A stretch of 64,000 bases of DNA from Planococcus shenhongbingii (GCF_030413635.1 NZ_CP129235.1:1984001-2048000), one strand, 5' to 3'; shown: positions 44,236 through 53,314, numbered from the stretch's first letter. Notes: a model not told the origin generated them from the sequence alone. Translations and numbers: made by a program.

Positions 44236-45021
44236 TTATCCGTTCAGTATGGAAGTTACAATGTGCTTAGAGTCCCATTCACCCTTAGAAAACTCGATGA
44301 TAGGATAGCTCGTGGGAAATATCGTTTCATTGATTTCTCTTATAGATAAACCACTGTCATTCAAAGCATGCACTTTTGAACTGAGCTTTTCAAGATTGGC
44401 CATTTTTTTCGCTAGCATGTCTTTGCCATTTTCAAAATAACCGGAGTGAGCGCAAAACATCGATTTAAAATCAGATTGCAGCAATTGCCGAATCGAGTTC
44501 ATGATGAGCGGAATCGATTCACTGTCCATAATGACTTTTGTTTTTGGTGAAACGAATAAGTCGCCGGTGAACAGCTGCCCGGTTTCTTCGTTCAGAAACG
44601 ACACATGGTCTTCTGCGTGGCCTGGGGTATGTATCACTTTCCATTCACCATTGCGGGATTGAATGGTTTCATGGAGCGGCAGCGGAATGAAAGCTTTTCG
44701 CCCGCCCCAGGTTTGCTGCCGGTACGGCGGATAATCGCCTGGTTTTTCACACAGTGCTAGGCCTTTCGGGTGCCCATAAATTGGGGCTTTCAGATTTTCC
44801 TGAATCCAAGCTGCCATGCCGGTATGGTCTTCATGATTGTGCGTGAGCACCACTTGATCCAGTTCGTGCTGTTTATAAAAAGGGATCAGTTCTTGTCCGA
44901 GATTTTCCGGCCCTGTATCGACCAGCATGCCATCAACGAGGTAAACAAATACTTTTCGGCCGAAGTTTTCGATGGTGCCTTCAACGCAAATCACATTTTC
45001 TTTTTGATAAATGTCGATCAT
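44236..45021 (-). CDS. Metallo-beta-lactamase-fold hydrolase
   Basis: About 261 residues. THNHEDHTGMAAW is the HxHxDH zinc motif; later ligands are HTPGHAEDHV and GDLFVSP, plus HSGYF near 210. The fold serves glyoxalase II, lactonases and others; substrate unknown. ATG 45021 is chosen (GAAGGCG before it); ATG 45039 has no site. Its leader carries a 27-nt element also found ahead of the phosphotransferase pseudogene, and a 15-codon ORF with a strong GGGAGG site. Confidence 0.88.
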   Translation of the reverse strand: MIDIYQKENVICVEGTIENFGRKVFVYLVDGMLVDTGPENLGQELIPFYKQHELDQVVLTHNHEDHTGMAAWIQENLKAPIYGHPKGLALCEKPGDYPPYRQQTWGGRKAFIPLPLHETIQSRNGEWKVIHTPGHAEDHVSFLNEETGQLFTGDLFVSPKTKVIMDSESIPLIMNSIRQLLQSDFKSMFCAHSGYFENGKDMLAKKMANLEKLSSKVHALNDSGLSIREINETIFPTSYPIIEFSKGEWDSKHIVTSILNG

Positions 45022-45059
45022 CTGAACGCCTTCTTTCATTTTAAGCTAGCATGATTTAT

Positions 45060-45107
45060 GATTCTCTTTTCTTAAATTATTTTCCTGCCTTCTTGTATGT
45101 CTTCTTC
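45060..45107 (-). CDS. Possible 15-residue leader peptide before the MBL gene
   Basis: On the minus strand GGGAGG precedes ATG at 45107, and the frame reads MKLQEEDIQEGRKII before TAA. The site is better than that of the MBL gene itself. It could couple translation or be chance. Confidence 0.25.
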
Positions 45108-45186
45108 CTGCAGCTTCATTTGTCCTCCCACTCTTCTTTTTGTTTTTCGTCGCTTTTCTTATTGCGTTTTTGCTTTTTTTATTATA

Positions 45187-45213
45187 CCCTTATGTAGTTT
45201 TATACATTTATTA
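45187..45213 (-). promoter_or_regulatory. 27-nt shared upstream element, copy A (MBL gene)
   Basis: Plus strand CCCTTATGTAGTTTTATACA... matches copy B at 46909-46935 in 24 of 27 positions. Next to it the minus strand has TATAAT (45181-45186), a likely -10. Confidence 0.55.
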
Positions 45214-45240
45214 CTATTCTCTTCTGTATTTCACCAAATA

Positions 45241-45264
45241 AAAAAAGAAGACCGAAGCCTTCTT
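45241..45264 (-). terminator. Terminator at the end of the Yip1-like gene's neighbour region
   Basis: AAGAAG...CTTCTT stem with minus-strand T6; it touches the stop codon of the Yip1-like gene. Confidence 0.55.
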
Positions 45265-45919
45265 AAGCGGCAAAGCTGAAAAATAGAATTGCCAGCACTA
45301 TTGCAATAACAGCAATGACAACACCGATAATGAGTGACGGAATCATAATGGTAAAAAAGCCTTTCCAGCTGGAGATGCGATGTGCTTCTCCAATGGCTTT
45401 GCTGTTGATAAAGATACTCCAGATCGTTACAACCGTTATGAGGACGGAGCCGAAAATCGTCAGGATAAGCCCACCGCCATCACCTTGCATTCCGTCCGGC
45501 TGGGCAAAATACGTTTCCGGTGCCGCCAGCATCCAAATCAGATAAACAGGGATTAACCAAATTTGCGGAATCGTCGCTGCTCCAGTAGCTTTAAAAAGAT
45601 CCTGGTAAGTACCGACCCCTTTGAATATCTTGCCGGCGACCAGATAAATTCCTGCCATGATGGCATAAATCAACAAAATAAAAATCGGGGCCGCAATGAT
45701 GGAGCCAAGTATGATGCCCCATACCGGCATCAACTCATTTAGCTCAGTATTGAATGCCCCAACCAGACCGCTGCTAATGCCGGATAACAGCATTAGCAAT
45801 ATGACATAGCCCATTGATTTTTCCTCAATTAAATACCGCACCGTTTCTCTTGTTTTCAGCCAAATAGCTGTGAAAGGATTGACCTTTCCATAAACAGTTT
45901 TTTCTTTCAAATGCACCAT
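45263..45919 (-). CDS. Yip1-family membrane protein
   Basis: 218 residues, ATG behind AGAGAGGGG. A polar N-terminus with PFTAIWLKTRETVRYLIEE precedes five membrane helices (about 38-58, 68-95, 118-135, 150-172, 190-215). This matches the bacterial YIP1 family (Pfam Yip1). Function unknown. The Phe-Thr-x-Ile-Trp motif before the first helix is family-typical. Confidence 0.8.
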   Translation of the reverse strand: MVHLKEKTVYGKVNPFTAIWLKTRETVRYLIEEKSMGYVILLMLLSGISSGLVGAFNTELNELMPVWGIILGSIIAAPIFILLIYAIMAGIYLVAGKIFKGVGTYQDLFKATGAATIPQIWLIPVYLIWMLAAPETYFAQPDGMQGDGGGLILTIFGSVLITVVTIWSIFINSKAIGEAHRISSWKGFFTIMIPSLIIGVVIAVIAIVLAILFFSFAA

Positions 45920-45987
45920 CGTCTATTCCCCTCTCTCTTTAATCATTCATACGATTGAAATTCCCAAAAGTTTCAAACCGGTAAAAT

Positions 45988-46863
45988 TCATTGGTATTTC
46001 ATTTCTAAGAATTTTTTTAAAGCATATCGCCAATCGATGTCTTTCTGATTTCTCACATCAAACAGCAGTTCATGAAAAACCGGCTGCAAGCCGTAAAATG
46101 CTTGGACTCTTTTGAAAATCGCTTCAATCTTTTCTGTGCCTCTATAGTTTTCCAGTACTTGCTGCGTGAATGCCGGTCCGAAGTCCCAATAAATTCCTGC
46201 AAAATCAAAGGCCGGATCTCCGATTTGGGCATCCGTGAAATCAATGATGCCGGTAATCCTGTTTTCCGCACTTTTGAAAACGATATTGGAGGCGGTCAAG
46301 TCTCCATGGATTACTGTTGAGGAAATTGTTGAAGGATCTTGTTGGAATAAAAAGCGTTCGAACGTGTCTTGTATTTCGTATTGCGCTTCTTGTTCGATAC
46401 ACGGGAAAATTTCTTTCTGGACGTCGCAATAGAATGTTTCCCAATAAGCTGTGGTATGCTTTTTTTCCATATAATCTGGGATTTCCAGGCTATGTAATTG
46501 TGTTAAAAATTCCCCTATCAATTTGGCGTTTTCAAACGTTCCTGCTTTTTCGAACTTGATGCACATATCTCCTTCGATCAAGTCATAGCATCCACAAACC
46601 ATTTTCTTGTCGTCTCCGTACAAAAGAGTGAGATTTGGTATGTTCAAAGGCAGCTGTTTCTGCTTCAATAAATCACAAAGCAATCTCGCTTCCATTTCCA
46701 CTTTTTTAGCCACTTCTTTGTTTTTAGGAAACCGGAAAACCTTTTTGTTATTGATGAACACAATCTCGTTGTCTCATCCGGTTTTCTTTTCTTCTATTTT
46801 GCAAATTTCCATTTCAGGCATCGCTTGTTTGATGAATGTTATTTTCTTTTCCAGTTCCATCAT
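45988..46863 (-). pseudogene. Aminoglycoside phosphotransferase-family gene with a nonsense codon
   Basis: ATG at 46863 or 46860 follows AAGGAG and begins MMELEKKITFIKQAMPEMEI. After CKIEEKKTG comes TGA (46774-46776), and the same frame goes on DNEIVFINNKKVFRFPKNKE through the APH fold: VIHGDLTASNIVFK (catalytic loop) and GIIDFTDAQIGDPAFDFA (metal loop). TGG to TGA at a position where relatives have Trp or similar would explain it. A GTG at 46761 could restart a 257-residue product that lacks the N-terminal strands and has no good site. Confidence 0.7.
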
Positions 46864-46908
46864 CGCTGTCTCCTTTTTTGTTTGCATGGTTTTGATTTTT
46901 CTGAATTG

Positions 46909-46935
46909 CCCTTATGTAGTATTCTACATATATTA
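46909..46935 (-). promoter_or_regulatory. 27-nt shared upstream element, copy B (phosphotransferase gene)
   Basis: Plus strand CCCTTATGTAGTATTCTACA... contains the dyad TATGTAG-TATT-CTACATA. It lies about 45 bp before the start of the phosphotransferase gene. Differs from copy A at three positions. Confidence 0.55.
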
Positions 46936-46962
46936 GCGAAAAAGCTATTTAGTTGATATTTT

Positions 46963-47499
46963 TTACTGTGGCCTTGCTTCATACGGTTCAATTTGCCCAA
47001 TGATGCTTGCCGTTTCTGTTGAACCGATTTGCCTAAAAATTCCTTTTGAAATTTCTTCATGGCTCAACCAACTCGTTTCTCCTGCTTCGCCCATATAACC
47101 GAGAAAGATTTTTTGATAAGCGCAGTTTTCAGGTAGGTCAATTTCTGTATCGTGGAAATATCTCTTGCTCCCTTTTATATGCAGCAATTGAAAATGAGCG
47201 CTGCTTGCATTCAACTTGCAAATCCGCTCCAAAGCTTTGTGATTCGGTGTCCAGCTGATGATCAGATCCAGCATTCCCCGTTCATCAATCGCTCCTTGAA
47301 CCAGTCTGAAAATCTTCTCTGAATCGTAATCAGCTTGTATCGGGAAAATCGCTTCTGGATGCTGTTCCATTAATGGCTTGAACTTATTCTTCGATCGGCC
47401 GATCACCGAAACGTTCCATTTTTTGGCTGCCAACGCTGTACAGACTCCTGACAGCATGCCGGTTCCGCCGTTTACAAGTGCGTGTGGAATAGGGTTCAT
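46963..47499 (-). CDS. Short-chain dehydrogenase-like (Rossmann) protein
   Basis: 178 residues. The N-terminus HALVNGGTGMLSGVCTALAA is a nucleotide-binding GGTGML motif. WNVSVIGRSKNKFKPL and IFPIQADYDSEKIFRLV are further Rossmann strands. It is shorter than classical SDRs (250) and lacks the YxxxK motif, so catalysis is uncertain. Overlaps the kinase gene by four bases (47496-47499), so the two are co-translated. Confidence 0.75.
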   Translation of the reverse strand: MNPIPHALVNGGTGMLSGVCTALAAKKWNVSVIGRSKNKFKPLMEQHPEAIFPIQADYDSEKIFRLVQGAIDERGMLDLIISWTPNHKALERICKLNASSAHFQLLHIKGSKRYFHDTEIDLPENCAYQKIFLGYMGEAGETSWLSHEEISKGIFRQIGSTETASIIGQIEPYEARPQ

Positions 47500-48008
47500 C
47501 TTGTCACCTCCAATAATGCTGTGATGCCTTCCTGATTATTAAGGATAAACGTTTTCTCCTGATAGGGCTGCAGCTTTTGAATAAATACCGGTTTCATGGT
47601 CGTCTCGAAATACCGGTTCCAGCCGAATCTCTTATAAAAGATGCGCAGTGTCTGCCGGTAAGTGGCCGTCTCCAACTTCAATTTCTGCTTGATGAACCGT
47701 TTACTGATGCGACAAGTTCGGACATATGGGGGAATGTCGAGAAATATAATCTTATCCGCTCGTTTTAACCCTTTATCCGTCCTACCGATATAAACGCCTT
47801 CGATTACCCATTCAGGCAGTTGGACCGCTTGTTGAAATTGCTTGTTCCGCGCTTTTTCACTATTGCGCAAATCACTGATTGCTTGCCGCTCCCATACAAA
47901 ATTATCTATTTCAAACCGAGGAATTCTAAGTTTTGCAGCTATGGTTTTCGCAAGCGTTGTTTTTCCGCTGCCAACTGAACCGTTTATGTATACCTTCACA
48001 TTACACAC
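47496..48008 (-). CDS. P-loop kinase-like protein (FlaR/topology-modulation type)
   Basis: 170 residues. Walker A INGSVGSGKTTLAKTIA near residue 8, then IDNFVWE and VIEGVYIGRTDKG, and a Walker B-like IIFLDIPPYVRT. This order matches the AAA_17/adenylate-kinase-like family annotated as DNA topology modulation protein FlaR. It may phosphorylate a small molecule or nucleotide. First gene of a two-gene operon with the Rossmann protein. Confidence 0.8.
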   Translation of the reverse strand: MCNVKVYINGSVGSGKTTLAKTIAAKLRIPRFEIDNFVWERQAISDLRNSEKARNKQFQQAVQLPEWVIEGVYIGRTDKGLKRADKIIFLDIPPYVRTCRISKRFIKQKLKLETATYRQTLRIFYKRFGWNRYFETTMKPVFIQKLQPYQEKTFILNNQEGITALLEVTR

Positions 48009-48070
48009 ATCTCTCTACGATTAATCTTCTTTCTATGACAGCAAAACACAATCCCGCAGGTCCAGGCGTG

Positions 48071-48523
48071 TTAATTTTTCAATGCTTGCTGTTCCACTTT
48101 TCCCATGAACTCATGGACAACTCTCATATTGCTTTTTTCACTGCCGAGCTTCAGCATGGCCCGGCCGACAAAGTTGATGCCTTTGTTTTGCCCTGAATAG
48201 GTAAATTTTGTCCGGTCCTTGCCGATTTTTTCTAAAGCAATAGCAAACGTCACTTGGAAGGCCCCTCCCAGAACAAAACTAGTCTTCTTGAACTTCTTAT
48301 CGTCCCTGTCTTCGTAGGCGAGCGTCTCGACCACATAAGTCTCTGCACGTTTTCCTTCCCGGTAAGTCTGTTCATGCTTCGCCCCTACTTCATGTGGCTG
48401 CTTTTCAATCAATCGGTGCCGTTCCACTTTCGGCATGATTTTCTGAATGTTTTCATCGGCAAACAAGTTCCAGATCTTTTCTATATTGGCATCAATTATT
48501 TTTTCTTCGCTCCAAGTAATCAT
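48071..48523 (-). CDS. SRPBCC-family lipid/ligand-binding protein
   Basis: 150 residues. ITWSEEKIIDANIEKIWNLF and AYEDRDDKKFKKTSFVLGG are typical of the START/SRPBCC helix-grip fold, with the last long helix NMRVVHEFMGKVEQQA. It likely binds a hydrophobic ligand. Its start overlaps the MerR regulator's stop by four bases, so the regulator and this protein form one unit. A paralogue is at 51772-52221. Confidence 0.82.
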   Translation of the reverse strand: MITWSEEKIIDANIEKIWNLFADENIQKIMPKVERHRLIEKQPHEVGAKHEQTYREGKRAETYVVETLAYEDRDDKKFKKTSFVLGGAFQVTFAIALEKIGKDRTKFTYSGQNKGINFVGRAMLKLGSEKSNMRVVHEFMGKVEQQALKN

Positions 48524-48864
48524 TCCGCTTCATCCTTTCCGCTTGCTAAAAATTCATCCATTTCCTTGACAAGCGGTTGCAGGTCTTCGATTTGTCCCAG
48601 CAGGTTCTTCCGCTTTTTCAAAAGCAGCGTTTCCAGATTAAGAAATGATTCATCTCCCTTCACCCGCTTCATTTCTTGGATGCTGAGCCCGAAGCCTCTC
48701 AGCTGGATCAATAAAACCGCTAAGAAGTAACCGCTATCGTCATAATAACGGTATTTATTCACCGGAACAATAAAAGAAGGTTCCAACAGCTCCGCTTCTG
48801 TATAATAACGCAGCGTTTCTTTTGATAATCCGCTGATGTTCGAAAACTCGCTGATTATATACAT
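48520..48864 (-). CDS. MerR-family transcriptional regulator
   Basis: 114 residues. MYIISEFSNISGLSKETLRY is the MerR helix-turn-helix, with YTEAELLEP and NKYRYYDDS the wing. A coiled-coil dimer helix follows (LLKKRKNLLGQIEDLQPLVK). The effector domain is short, so the ligand may be sensed by the following SRPBCC protein, or the regulator may be ligand-independent. Upstream is a dyad in the expected promoter position. Confidence 0.88.
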   Translation of the reverse strand: MYIISEFSNISGLSKETLRYYTEAELLEPSFIVPVNKYRYYDDSGYFLAVLLIQLRGFGLSIQEMKRVKGDESFLNLETLLLKKRKNLLGQIEDLQPLVKEMDEFLASGKDEAE

Positions 48865-48893
48865 CCAATTGTCGATTGAGAATAAAATTGTTT

Positions 48894-48921
48894 AACTTTT
48901 GCTCTTTTTCAAAGTAAAGTT
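48894..48921 (-). promoter_or_regulatory. Dyad ahead of the MerR gene
   Basis: AACTTTTGCT and AGTAAAGTT face each other around TTTTTCAA (48894-48921), 30-57 bp before the start codon. MerR proteins bind such dyads in promoters with long spacers. Confidence 0.45.
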
Positions 48922-48976
48922 GTTTAAAAAGATAATCATCTAAAACACAAGTTGTTAACATGGATTAATAAAACAT

Positions 48977-49017
48977 AAAAAAATCGATCAGGTTAAACAC
49001 AACCTGATCGATTTTTT
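48977..49017. terminator. Strong bidirectional hairpin upstream of the MerR unit
   Basis: AAATCGATCAGGTT/AACCTGATCGATTT perfect 14-bp stem with A and T flanks. No gene ends here, so it isolates the MerR unit or belongs to a lost gene. Confidence 0.7.
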
Positions 49018-49373
49018 ATTAAACTCCTTCTATAATATATTTCAACATTGAACAAGGTATTCCCGCCTTCTCATATTTCAGAAGCCCGACTGTACTCTTC
49101 TCGCTTTCATCTAATTTCCATTAGAAGAATGCCGATATGCCTTTCGAAATAAATAGCGCACTTTTGCGAATTTCTTCAGTGAACTTTAATCAACTGTTCG
49201 AGTATTTTACGAATTAGCTCAGTTAAAGAAACAGTGTCTTCCCAAGGCGGTGCACCCTTAACTCTGACCGTTTTATATGGGTTCCTTCTTTCTGTATTTT
49301 GCTCCCATTTAAAGCTTCGGCTCATTCGACACCTGTGAAACCGTTTGAGCCTCATCGAAGCATAACGGCTGTT
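49018..49373. other. Gene-free gap
   Basis: About 355 bp without a credible ORF, repeat or promoter; composition shifts toward that of the unusual 49.4-51.7 kb segment. Confidence 0.6.
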
Positions 49374-50621
49374 CTATTCATACCGATCGATAACGGAACT
49401 GATATCACCGAATCCTAAAAAATACCATGCTGCCCAATCTTCCTCCGTCAGCCCTTCCGCCTCCAGGTAAGTGAAAAAATAGTCCATGGCGACACCGTTG
49501 GAATCAGACGCCTTTTGCAAGGAAACACTGGCTTCTTCCAAGCTGGCGGCAAAGGCTTCATCGGATGGACCGTCCCCTCTTTTAAGAAGTGCCCTTTCAA
49601 GGATAGCGGATGCTTCGCCCTGCCACTTCAATGCCTCGCGGAAGTTCTCTTGGAATCCGATGAGATGAGCCGCATTCTCACCAAGCAGTGTGAAATCCCA
49701 ATCCGCCGCAATCTGGTCAAGGGCTAATCGGTAGCCCTGACCCATCCGTAACAGGGCAATCGGGTCGTCCGTACGTTCTGACCCGAATCCCGTGATGATC
49801 GGCACGATGTAGAAGATTTGGGTCATCTCGTCTTCGTTGACAGCATAGGTGAGGTCGTTGATGAAGTAGATCAGGAAATGCTCCCTGTCCGTCAGTTGTT
49901 TCGGTACATTGGGTTCTGGCGGGTTCTGGCTCGCATCATCAAATTCAGGGAAACTGTCATATAGGGCGATCAGGCTGTCGTTGAGTCCGTCGATATGGGT
50001 GTCGGATGCTGCCATCAACTTGTTGAATTTCTCGACTCTTCGGTCCACCTCGTCATGCGTGGTAGTGCCATCTCCTTCCATCAGCCCCTCATGCAACACG
50101 AAAAGGGCGTCCGACCGAAGCGTAAGGGCTTGATACAGGTCATCCCCCGCTGCGTAAAGAAGCTTGCGGCGTTCGATTGAACCCGTGAACGTCATGGACA
50201 GCAGTTCGGTACGAATTTGCTTGTAGTCAGTGACCAGACCCAGTACATCCTCTGTTACGTCCTCGCCGTTGGTCGTCCCCCAGAGTTCATCCCTTCTTTC
50301 ATCCAATCCATTCAGTCGGTCCAAGAGCCCCACTAGTTCAGGTTCGATATACGCAGTGAAATAATCGTAATCGGTGACCTTCTCCCAATCGGCAGATGCA
50401 TGGTCGTCATTCCCTGGCATGGTGACCATCGGGGCAGAACTGCGTGTTGGCATTCCCGCATTATCATGGAGATTCATATTTTGCGCATTCGATTCGTTTT
50501 CATTTGGCAGGCTGGTTGACGCAAGGGGCATCTGTGCACTCCATCCACCCCCTGCCACCAAGGTCGTAAGTGCAATAGTAGCGATCCGTCTGAATACTTT
50601 GTTCGTTGATGAAGAAGTCAT
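49374..50621 (-). CDS. Secreted acidic protein of unknown family
   Basis: 415 residues. The start MTSSSTNKVFRRIATIALTT gives a signal peptide (hydrophobic core to about residue 28). The mature protein is acidic and helical: LVGLLDRLNGLDERRDELWG, FREALKWQGEASAILERALL, then YFFTYLEAEGLTEEDWAAWY and the end DISSVIDRYE. ATG 50621 follows GGAGTGAG at a short distance. I recognise no family. Base use looks more GC-rich than its neighbours, and a decayed relative lies directly upstream, so the segment may be acquired. Confidence 0.75.
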   Translation of the reverse strand: MTSSSTNKVFRRIATIALTTLVAGGGWSAQMPLASTSLPNENESNAQNMNLHDNAGMPTRSSAPMVTMPGNDDHASADWEKVTDYDYFTAYIEPELVGLLDRLNGLDERRDELWGTTNGEDVTEDVLGLVTDYKQIRTELLSMTFTGSIERRKLLYAAGDDLYQALTLRSDALFVLHEGLMEGDGTTTHDEVDRRVEKFNKLMAASDTHIDGLNDSLIALYDSFPEFDDASQNPPEPNVPKQLTDREHFLIYFINDLTYAVNEDEMTQIFYIVPIITGFGSERTDDPIALLRMGQGYRLALDQIAADWDFTLLGENAAHLIGFQENFREALKWQGEASAILERALLKRGDGPSDEAFAASLEEASVSLQKASDSNGVAMDYFFTYLEAEGLTEEDWAAWYFLGFGDISSVIDRYE

Positions 50622-50685
50622 GGTGACTCACTCCGTTCGTTGGTTGAAATTTGTCCTTTTTCTCATTTGACTGGCAAAGGATTCT

Positions 50686-51081
50686 CTATTCACCTGTATC
50701 TGCAACTGCACTGTACGCATCATAGTCCAAGTCATGCCAAAATCTGTAAATCCTTCTGCCTCCATGTAACCGTATAGTTTGCTGATGGCAGCGTTTTTCC
50801 GCTCTAAAGCGTAACTGAGCGTAGTCCAACGCAATTTGTTCCATCGAATCGAATTCTGAAAATTTTCTCTTGCCCTCCCAGACAGCCACCCAATTCTCTT
50901 CCCAAAGCGTGTTAAAGGATTCAAAGAGCGCAAAATGTTTGGTATTTTCCGTTGTGTCCCCCTCGAATGGCAGGCTGTACAGGCGGTCTCATAGTCTTCC
51001 GAAATCTAAGATGAATAAGGCGATGCAAGCCATCTTTTCCTCTGCATTAACCGCCTGTTTCATATTGGCGGTGTAGGTGTC
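50686..51081 (-). pseudogene. Decayed relative of the secreted 415-residue protein
   Basis: One minus-strand frame reads MKQAVNAEEKMACIALFILD, a TGA, then DRLYSLPFEGDTTENTKHFA and FESFNTLWEENWVAVWEGKR to LDYAQLRFRAEK. A shift follows into NAAISKLYGYMEAEGFTDF, then back to HDLDYDAYSAVADTGE and a stop. The EAEGFTD and final SAVADTGE segments mirror EAEGLTEEDW and SSVIDRYE of the intact neighbour. It has one stop and two frameshifts and no start with a site. Confidence 0.6.
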
Positions 51082-51771
51082 TTAGCCAACATTGTAATTA
51101 CCAAGACAACAGCCCGTTATATCTGGCTAAACTTAAGATAAAACAACACGGCAAGTACACATATGACCGTTTTACCGAGTCTTGAATTACTGGACATGCT
51201 TTCCCTTCTTCTTGTTCGGGTTATCGGATGAATGTGGCGGTGCAATCTAATTGACTGGAAATCGGCTCGAAATAACTTCATTGATTGGCGAAACTCCTAG
51301 TGTGTTTTGTGAATCCTCTTCTCCACAGACAACCTTTCCTTCTTATAGGTAATACGGTGTTCCAGGGGTACCTCCAGTTATCCCTGACTTTCCCATGGAA
51401 CTTTGTAGAAGACTATATGTATTTTGACACCTTCATTATATTCTTAGCAGACGCTTTAGAGCAACATAAAATTTCAGAATATTCTATACTATTTAACAAA
51501 AACATCAAATAGATTCAAAAAAAACTTTAAAATCATTGTTTTTTGAGAGTATAAAGATATACCTAACTGGTGTTTTTTACTAGGCTGACCGCGAGTTAAA
51601 AAATCGTTTCTATTTTGACTTACAGGTATTGAAAAAGATGGCTACCGATAGGTTCATTTCTGTTTCAATCAACACTTATTTTTAGCCAAGTGGTGCACCA
51701 CCCAGTCAATAGCGCAATGAAAAATCCGGCAGCCGCTTTACAGCAGATGCCGGACTCGTCAATCAGGTCTA
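51082..51771. other. Gene-free gap
   Basis: About 690 bp. No ORF with a ribosome-binding site. It holds the terminator of the next gene (51719-51757) and the palindrome GTGGTGCACCAC (about 51690-51701). Probably further decay of the same unusual segment. Confidence 0.6.
51719..51757 (-). terminator. Terminator of the second SRPBCC gene
   Basis: TCCGGCA/TGCCGGA stem with minus-strand T5. Confidence 0.75.
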
Positions 51772-52221
51772 TTATTTGGTTGCTTCGGTTTCGACTCGGT
51801 CCATAAATGCCTGAACTGTTTCGTTGCGCTTCGCTTTGCTTCCGGAAAGCAGCATCGCTTTAGCGGTTAAAGTCAGTCCTTTTTGGGTTCCTTCATAAAT
51901 AAAAAGCGTTTCTTCTTCAGATACTTTTTCGAGTGTATAGTAATATGCCACTTGGAACAGCTGGCTCATGGTAAAGCTTGTATGCCGGTATTTTCGTTCC
52001 GGTAAATCTTCGTAGGCGATCGTTTCAACGATATAATTCTGCAATTGCTTGCCTTCGTAATAACTCTGGGCATGTTTGGCACCGGCTTCGTCGTCATTGT
52101 TCTCTAGTAAAATATGGTCTTCTATTTTCGGCATGAGCCGTTTGATGTTTTTATCCGAGAACAGGTTCCAGACCGTTTCAATATTTGCCGGAATGACCCG
52201 TTGTTCTTTCCATTTGACCAT
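51772..52221 (-). CDS. SRPBCC-family protein, second paralogue
   Basis: 149 residues, matching the protein at 48071 along its length (VKWKEQRVIPANIETVWNLF; YIVETIAYEDLPERKYRHTS; VQAFMDRVETEATK). Helix-grip fold for a hydrophobic ligand. Here there is no MerR gene attached, so this copy is controlled differently. RBS GAGAGGAAACG precedes the ATG. Confidence 0.8.
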   Translation of the reverse strand: MVKWKEQRVIPANIETVWNLFSDKNIKRLMPKIEDHILLENNDDEAGAKHAQSYYEGKQLQNYIVETIAYEDLPERKYRHTSFTMSQLFQVAYYYTLEKVSEEETLFIYEGTQKGLTLTAKAMLLSGSKAKRNETVQAFMDRVETEATK

Positions 52222-52288
52222 CGTTTCCTCTCCTCACTGATTCGGCAGCTGTTTTTCAATACCCCTATCGTATCATATTCCAATACGA

Positions 52289-52325
52289 AAAAAGGTACCG
52301 GAAACTAGTGGTTGCCGGTACCTGG
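52289..52325 (-). terminator. Terminator-like hairpin between SDR and SRPBCC genes
   Basis: GGTACCGG/CCGGTACC stem (one extra base in the loop side) with minus-strand T6. Confidence 0.75.
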
Positions 52326-52332
52326 TCGGTTT

Positions 52333-53052
52333 TTAGAATGGATTCGTTGCCCACTGGCTGGATGTCGGGATAAAGATCCGCGGATGCAATTTTAACTGGG
52401 CGACCATGTATTCTGCAATATCTTCCGGCTGCATAAATTTCTCTTTGCTGTTCTCCGGTTCTTGTCCGCTGCCGAAATTGGTGATGACGCGGCTCGGCGT
52501 CAAAGCGGATACCCGGATATTGTGTTTGCGCACTTCCTGGGACAAAGCTTCGGTCATGCCGAGGACGCCGAATTTCGAAGCGCTGTAGGCACTTGACCCT
52601 GCTGTCCCTTTCAACCCGGACATCGAAGAGATATTGATGATGTCGCCGCGTTTTTTGTCAATCAACTGGGGCAAGACGGCGCGCGTCACGTAATACATGC
52701 CAAGCAAATTGACGTCAATGGTCTTTTTCCATTCAGCAGGGTCGATGTCGAGGAAGGGGCCGAAACTGCCAATTCCAGCGTTATTGATGAGAATATCGGC
52801 AGTCCCCAGCGACTCGGTTAAAGATGCGACTGCGTTTTCCACTTGTTCCATCGAAGACACATCAGCTGTAGCAAACGACGCTTTTACACCCATAGCCTGC
52901 ACTTCTTCCGCTACTTTCTGCAGATCACTTTCAGTGCGGGCAATCAGTCCGACGTCAACTCCTTCGTTAGCCAATGCCAAAGCAGTTGCCCGGCCAATGC
53001 CTTTCCCTGCTCCTGTAATAAATGCGATTTTCCCTTTTAATGATTGTGCCAT
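52333..53052 (-). CDS. Short-chain dehydrogenase/reductase (FabG-like)
   Basis: 239 residues. The cofactor loop [16 protein letters not shown], the NNAG motif ([14 protein letters not shown]), catalytic Ser in [11 protein letters not shown] and the YxxxK in [12 protein letters not shown] are complete. It is a classical NAD(P)-dependent SDR close to 3-ketoacyl-ACP reductases. Standing alone, it more likely handles another keto or hydroxy substrate than fatty-acid synthesis. Confidence 0.9.
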   Translation of the reverse strand: MAQSLKGKIAFITGAGKGIGRATALALANEGVDVGLIARTESDLQKVAEEVQAMGVKASFATADVSSMEQVENAVASLTESLGTADILINNAGIGSFGPFLDIDPAEWKKTIDVNLLGMYYVTRAVLPQLIDKKRGDIINISSMSGLKGTAGSSAYSASKFGVLGMTEALSQEVRKHNIRVSALTPSRVITNFGSGQEPENSKEKFMQPEDIAEYMVAQLKLHPRIFIPTSSQWATNPF

Positions 53053-53142
53053 GTACTATTCCGCCTTTCGTTTTTCAAATACTGCATAATCCTTTCATTC
53101 CCTTTTTCTTACTGGCTACACATGATCTGCGGTACGGATTGA

Positions 53143-53182
53143 TAAAAAAAGAAAACCGCCCGGTGCATCAACACCGAGCGGC
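53143..53182 (-). terminator. Terminator of the SnoaL-like gene
   Basis: CCGCCCGGTGC/CACCGAGCGG stem; the minus strand ends TTTTCTTTTTTT. Confidence 0.75.
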
Positions 53183-53314
53183 AAAGCAGCGATTGAAAGG
53201 TCCCGTCAAGGGAGACCGGCTTACAGGATTTTTTATCGGATAATCCGCAGAGTTAGCTCAAGGGCGGGTTATTTTTTGTTTGATGCCGTTGCGACAAGCC
53301 TTAAGCCTGGACAA

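Noticed and set aside
51285..51512. 75-codon plus-strand frame in the gene-free gap
   Set aside because: No ribosome-binding site and irregular composition.
53150..53275. Structured RNA or riboswitch between SDR and SnoaL genes
   Set aside because: AACCGCCC and GGGCGGGTT can pair over about 110 nt, but no known riboswitch core was recognised and the inner hairpin is explained as a terminator.
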